Positions 59,000-64,000 of a DNA stretch of 64,000 bases are shown here, piece by piece. The first letter of the stretch is position 1, and every line of letters starts with the position of its first letter. The DNA comes from Plectrocnemia conspersa. Its lineage: Eukaryota; Arthropoda; Insecta; Trichoptera; Polycentropodidae. The position numbers and the translations under genes are program-made. A model generated the notes under the pieces. The model worked only from the letters and a program-made list of their open reading frames with translations, had not been told where the DNA came from and did not search any database. Where the stretch lies: positions 806,001 to 870,000 of the forward strand of contig VTFK01000091.1 in assembly GCA_009617715.1 (NCBI GenBank), written 5' to 3'.

Positions 59000-61900
59000 T
59001 TATTACTAGTTTCCAACGGCGTCTTTCTGGCTGCAAAGTCACACCCCTTAGGGTTAAAGATCATAAACTTTTTAGTACCTTACATCATTGAGAAAATATA
59101 AAAAAGCTTCAAAGTTTTAAATCACATATAACATAATTTATGTTAAAAATGCAAATCAAATATTTTTTCATAAAAAAATTGGCATATGTTTCCATGTTTA
59201 ATCATTACTCCAGATTTTTTGACAATCTTTTTTTAAATAATATCATATATGTTTAAAAACTAATATATTATACTATTGTGGAATTGGATCTATTAAAAAG
59301 TAAAGATATTAAACTCATGTACAAGAGCAATTAAAGTTTATAAAATCAAGGTTTTCTTATACTCAATTGTAAATCGCTTTCTTGTGCTAGTATTATATAT
59401 GAAAATAATTAAATAAAACTAAGAGAAAGCAATTATATTTACAATAATTTGAACTAAGTTTCACACGAAAAATTTCCTTTAAGCAACCTTATATAACTTT
59501 CAATGCCGCAAAAGAACCTAGAAACGATTGTCCCAAATTAAATCACATAATATTACGCGGTACATTTAATTTGCAAGTCTAGCAACTTTTTAATTTAAAT
59601 TAATGTTCTTTTTGTTAATACTGTTTTTTTATTATACTGTGTTTCTATTGAATATAGGTTACAATAAATCATTAGTAGTGTTGCGTAACTGAGCCGTAAA
59701 AGCTCCAAAGCGTAGCTTTTGCCTTTCGAAACCACGTCAAAACAATTTCGAACATAATTTCATAGAACGCTCACGATCACGTGAGTTACTGCCATAAACG
59801 ACGATTTTTGCAATCCCATTCGATAAAATAACGCGTGCTATATAAATAACCATTATGGTTCTTATTGTCTTTGGATAATGGCTGTTCCAAAATTTTCTTT
59901 AGGAAGAAAATAAGTGACCCGGGTCAATCCTTTCTTCCTCGTAACTTTTTGTTAAAAGACAATTGCGCCAGTGTATTTGATTGTACTCTACCACTAAATA
60001 TAATTGAGAGTATATTTGCTGTGCGAATAGGCTTTTTTTGCAATAAATGGATCAACACTTTCGTTTATTTAATAATTTAAATTAAAATAAGATCTTCTGC
60101 TTCCTGTACCAATTTTTATTTTGTTGTGTGGAATTGCACCTAAACTATAATATTATATTAAATTGCGTAGCCATGCGATGTCACGTCTGCCTATACTACT
60201 TCTACGGTTTATTTCCTCCTAAATGATAATGCTTATAAACAGATAAATAAAATAAACAACATATAAGATCTGTTGAACGAGCCATTAAATCTAATGATTA
60301 TTTTGCGTAATGGATCTTTTCTGTGCAATTAACAATAGAACCAAATCTATTGTCAGCGTTGCAAAAAAATTAAAAAAATAGACAGCAAAATATTGTTGTC
60401 TATTTTTTTATTTCTTAGTGCGTAGGTGATTCAAAATTATGAGAAGAAAATAGCAACGGGTCTAGACAAAAGGTCTAATAGCAATAAGAAAATATTCAAT
60501 ACCACAATTGCGTGACTGAACAGACACTTAAAATGACAATAAAAACTACCTTTTTGTGCGTAAAAAATGCAATAAACAATGCGTCCTTCCAGCGTAAAAA
60601 CTGCTATGATATTCTACTTATGCATTAACGATCTTGGGAATATGTTTATCTAAAAATTTCATATATTTCGTTGATAAAATATGTAAGCAATGCAATTGGT
60701 CAACAGAGACGGCATTTAAAAAAGCAGGTAGGTTTTCCACCTCTCAATTCGACTTTAAAAATGCATGAAATAATGAAATATAAATATTTAAAAAATAAAA
60801 CAATCACTGCCTCACCCTCACCTGCATACATCTGAAATATCATCCCTGATTCTAAACCAGAAATTATCGGGTTATTCCTAAAACAAAATTTAATAAAAAC
60901 AGTATCGAATCAACTCCGCAAAATTTTTTTTTTTATATTTTCACTTGTGAATTCTAAATACATTTTTACCAGTAGATATATATTTTATACTAACCTATAG
61001 TAATTAATATAATTTAACTACTCTAAAATGTCTATAAAACTCAACATGTCCATTTTCTGTTCAAACCCAAACCTAATCTAATGAAAGTTCAAAACTAATT
61101 ATAGTTTTAAAACTTAAAAGTTTAAAATACAAACTAAGCCAACTCTCTCAGGGGAAAATAAGCGGAAGAAAAAATACAGACAGTCATCGCATCTCGCATA
61201 TTGCTCCATAGTTAGTCTGCACTTGAATATTCACTATATTTTAAAAATGTGATAGCTATTCTCGCCGATATTACTATAGACTTTTAATATGAGAAGATTG
61301 CTTAAAATATATTTAAACCGAATTTTGCAAAAACAATTATCACTTCTCAGAAGTCAAAAATTCAGGTCAAAATTAATAAAATCACCAGTACTCAGTTCAT
61401 AACATATTTACAACTCGACACTATTTATCTTTGATATTTTTAGATTATTACGCTTCTTTTCTATTTAATATATTCCAATATGTTGTTAGTTGTTTATTTT
61501 TAGACATTTTGCAGTGTTGTTTTCAAAGACAAGATAATCAAATTTCTTTACATGCTTATATGATTACTTGCTATTTTTGTGATGTGAGATTTTCATAACA
61601 TATGTATGAATCGAAATAGTGAGAGCAAAGTTTCGTCTAAAAGTAGAGTAAACCAATTTATAACTCAATAACTTCCAAATAGAATTTCGATGCAGTCTAT
61701 ATATATTTGGTACTAAATTATTAGTATATATCAAGATGAGATATTCATCAAAAAAATAGTTTTATCTATTATAATATAATATATAGATATGTACATACAT
61801 TGAAAAATAGCAATGTTTCTAATGAAATATTTAGAGAAAGCTTTATATTCAGTTATATAATCAAAATATATATTTAATACTCATAAAAATAATAACAACC

Positions 61901-63480
61901 ATAAGTTCAAAGACAAGATACGTATAAATAATCGATCTTATTTTTATTTCCATAGAAATATATATCCGAACTTACAAAAAATAATAGAGCTAATATATAA
62001 ACAGTAGTTTTTATTTCGGTACGCATTACTTTTTCTGGACTTTAGAGAGTTAAATCAAAATAATTAGTTGTTACAGAATATTATTTAAGATTAAAGTTCT
62101 CACGGCGCAGTTTTGCTAGGAAATCCGCGTGGCTCCGGAGTAGCCAACTTAAATAGCCAAAAACCGAATGAAAATTTTAATTGTTTAATTTATCTTTTAA
62201 TTTAAAATTAATCGTACAATAACCGTTACAGAAATATTTTATTACGCATAGAGTATAAGCAAACATGAATTCTACATTAAAAATATTAATATATAACCCG
62301 AACCTAATCAATAAATTTGTAAAAATATTTGTAATACATTAACGTATTACAAACATAATAAAAAATGCGCACTCAAAAAATTCGCACATAAAATAATCCG
62401 CAAAGGAATAATGAAAAATGTTTCAAATATTATTACTTAACTTCAATTTGAGTAACTACAGGGGTTCGCAAATTAATAATGAATATGATTTATTTATAAA
62501 AACTTGCGATGGTAATCGAATTTTGCAAATGATAATCGAAAAAAAATTACGTACTTGTACACATCCAGAGACCAAGGACAAAAGGATTTTGTTTTCCAGT
62601 AATCGAAATTATATCACATATGGTTAGAAGTACAAAAGTAACCACCTAAATGTAAAAATAAACATTAATTCCAAGTATTCAGCTTATTTTTTTTAGGAGG
62701 ATTAGAAACAGTTACTTACAAACAAAATATTTTGAACATTAACCCACAACTCGTCATAAAATATTAGGGTGTTTTTGTCAATCAAAGAATTTGCAATCAT
62801 TGTTCTTCGTCACGCACTTGTTGAATTTGCGACCCTTTTATATTTAAAAATATCGAAACAAAAATATGTGTTTTATTTTCTAACTGTATAAAACAATTGA
62901 ATAAAGATATTTAAATTTAAAAATAAATTAGTAATAATATACATATGCTTATTATTTATAAATTTCGAAGACTTAAAAAATACGACTACAATGAAAACAC
63001 TTGTAAATATAAAAAAAATCCCGAAAAAAAAGTGTTTTTCTGAAACTAGTTGACGTTAAAATATTTGTTAAATTTTATTCGTGGTATAAAAACAAGGTTA
63101 ATTAACTATTAATAATACATTCACAATATGCCACCAAGTTACAGATTCCCTGATAAATCGAAAATGTATATTTAATTTCAGTGAAGTACAAAACTTTATA
63201 TATAGATCTTTATCAATTGTGTTTAAAGCGAAATTTAAAACGTCACCTAACCATAAAAATAAAAATTCCATTTAAAAGCCAAAAGTGCGTGCTTAAAAGA
63301 GGATTTATGCAGTGCTTTTCAAAATCGCAACCTTTAATAAAAAAAATACAAAACAATTTTATAAATGTATACCACACCTTCACTATTTATTTCAATGTGT
63401 TTCATTGTATTATTGTCTGATGGTAAAATTTTGTAAAAAAAATAATTTGCAAGTATTTTGAAAGTATTTTGTTAAGAACC
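59000..63480. other. AT-rich intergenic DNA
   Basis: No coding exon recognised. A degenerate copy of the MITE unit lies at 61300-61385 (AACCGAATTTTGCAAAAACA, ATCACTTCTCAGAAGTCAAA). The rest is low-complexity. Confidence 0.5.
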
Positions 63481-63490
63481 TTGACTATTC

Positions 63491-63518
63491 CGCATTCAAC
63501 ACCGCCGCCCGATACTGA
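63491..63518 (-). repeat. 28-bp GC-rich motif, copy 4 (inverted)
   Basis: The reverse complement reads TCAGTATCGGGCGGCGGTGT followed by TGAATGCG, the cleanest copy, 32 kb from the others. Confidence 0.5.
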
Positions 63519-63639
63519 CACCTGAATTACATTAATACATATTTCCAATATTTACAAGAATTGTACAAATAAAAGTGATGAATAAATATACTAAAAAATC
63601 CATATTCGCATACAAAACATTAACATTTCGTAATATTAT

Positions 63640-64000
63640 GCGAATTACGCGTAGAACACGCCCTAAATTTATTATTCACCATACTTTCCCGGTACTGTTT
63701 TGGAACAAAGGCGAACGAAACAAAGTTCCTTCCGCAAACTTTGCTCCGGCATTAAATAACGCAAAATTTTGAGGTCGCCACTTGACCGTGAGGACCTTTC
63801 CGAAAATATTATATTTGGTAATAAAAAAACTCGTACGGGCTGTGTGAACCGCTCCGTTCGATCGGCTCCCGTTTTTTGGTTAAATTATGCACTCGCCAGA
63901 CCTCCCTTGGGGTCCGGGTCGACCCCGACTGAGGAGCTCTTCCGATACAAAGTAGGGGTCATAACGACCCCCGGGCGAATTGTGCCACAATAACGTCTCC
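63640..64000. other. GC-rising right edge, no gene recognised
   Basis: GC content climbs toward the window end (GGGGTCCGGGTCGACCCCGA). This could be the start of a promoter or exon that continues outside the window. Open frame 63769-63993 has no recognisable features. Confidence 0.25.

Noticed and set aside
1..64000. CRISPR array, operon, prophage or other prokaryote system
   Set aside because: Repeats are irregular and transposon-like, the genes have introns, and no bacterial signals are seen.

Overview
This window is nuclear DNA from an insect, or at least an arthropod. The genes are split by short AT-rich introns with GT..AG borders. The kinesin-3 protein reads most like insect Unc-104, and most of the remaining DNA is AT-rich and filled with decayed jockey/CR1-type LINEs, foldback MITEs and low-complexity sequence. 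The insect order cannot be fixed from the sequence alone.

Genes. (1) At about 0.2-2.0 kb, plus strand, is a PCNP-type nuclear protein with an Arg/Ser-rich N-terminus and the conserved C-terminal PCNP signature. (2) From 28.9 down to 8.35 kb, minus strand, is the complete coding region of unc-104/KIF1A, the kinesin-3 that carries synaptic-vesicle precursors. I reconstructed 27 constitutive coding exons with consistent splice phases (5085 nt including stop, 1694 aa) from the motor through FHA to the PH domain. There are also two candidate microexons (42 and 6 nt) and an alternative exon that can encode a PH-less 913-aa isoform. A 5'UTR exon lies just upstream (28946-29064). A CpG-rich stretch with a perfect NRF1 palindrome at 32.4-33.1 kb is the best candidate for its promoter. 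(3) Two nearly identical two-exon genes for a 128-aa F-box protein lie at 34.59-35.05 and 51.88-52.34 kb, same orientation. They sit in a 1.07-kb duplicated block whose coding parts differ less than its flanks.

The rest. The 2.1-8.35 kb stretch is AT-rich 3'UTR/intergenic DNA. The large unc-104 introns hold LINE scraps, tandemly repeated LINE tails and foldback-element pieces. From 35 to 64 kb the window is mostly repeats: a LINE 3' half (37.0-38.3 kb), a palindromic MITE (40.9-41.2 kb), a second foldback (42.95-43.08 kb), a 1.08-kb element with terminal inverted repeats and a TTA target duplication (47.03-48.11 kb), a triple ~300-bp tandem repeat (48.3-49.2 kb) and copies of a repeat rich in TACCGGTAT. 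Several isolated GC-rich islands (39.5, 43.7, 49.6, 53.8, 56.7 and 58.6 kb) may be promoters or unrecognised exons. The one at 56.6-56.94 kb ends in a good splice donor and probably starts a plus-strand gene that I could not follow.

No CRISPR array, operon or other prokaryote-type system is present. The most interesting observations are the alternative exon arrangement in unc-104, the constrained F-box duplicate pair, and a 28-bp GC-rich motif found four times in otherwise unrelated AT-rich context.
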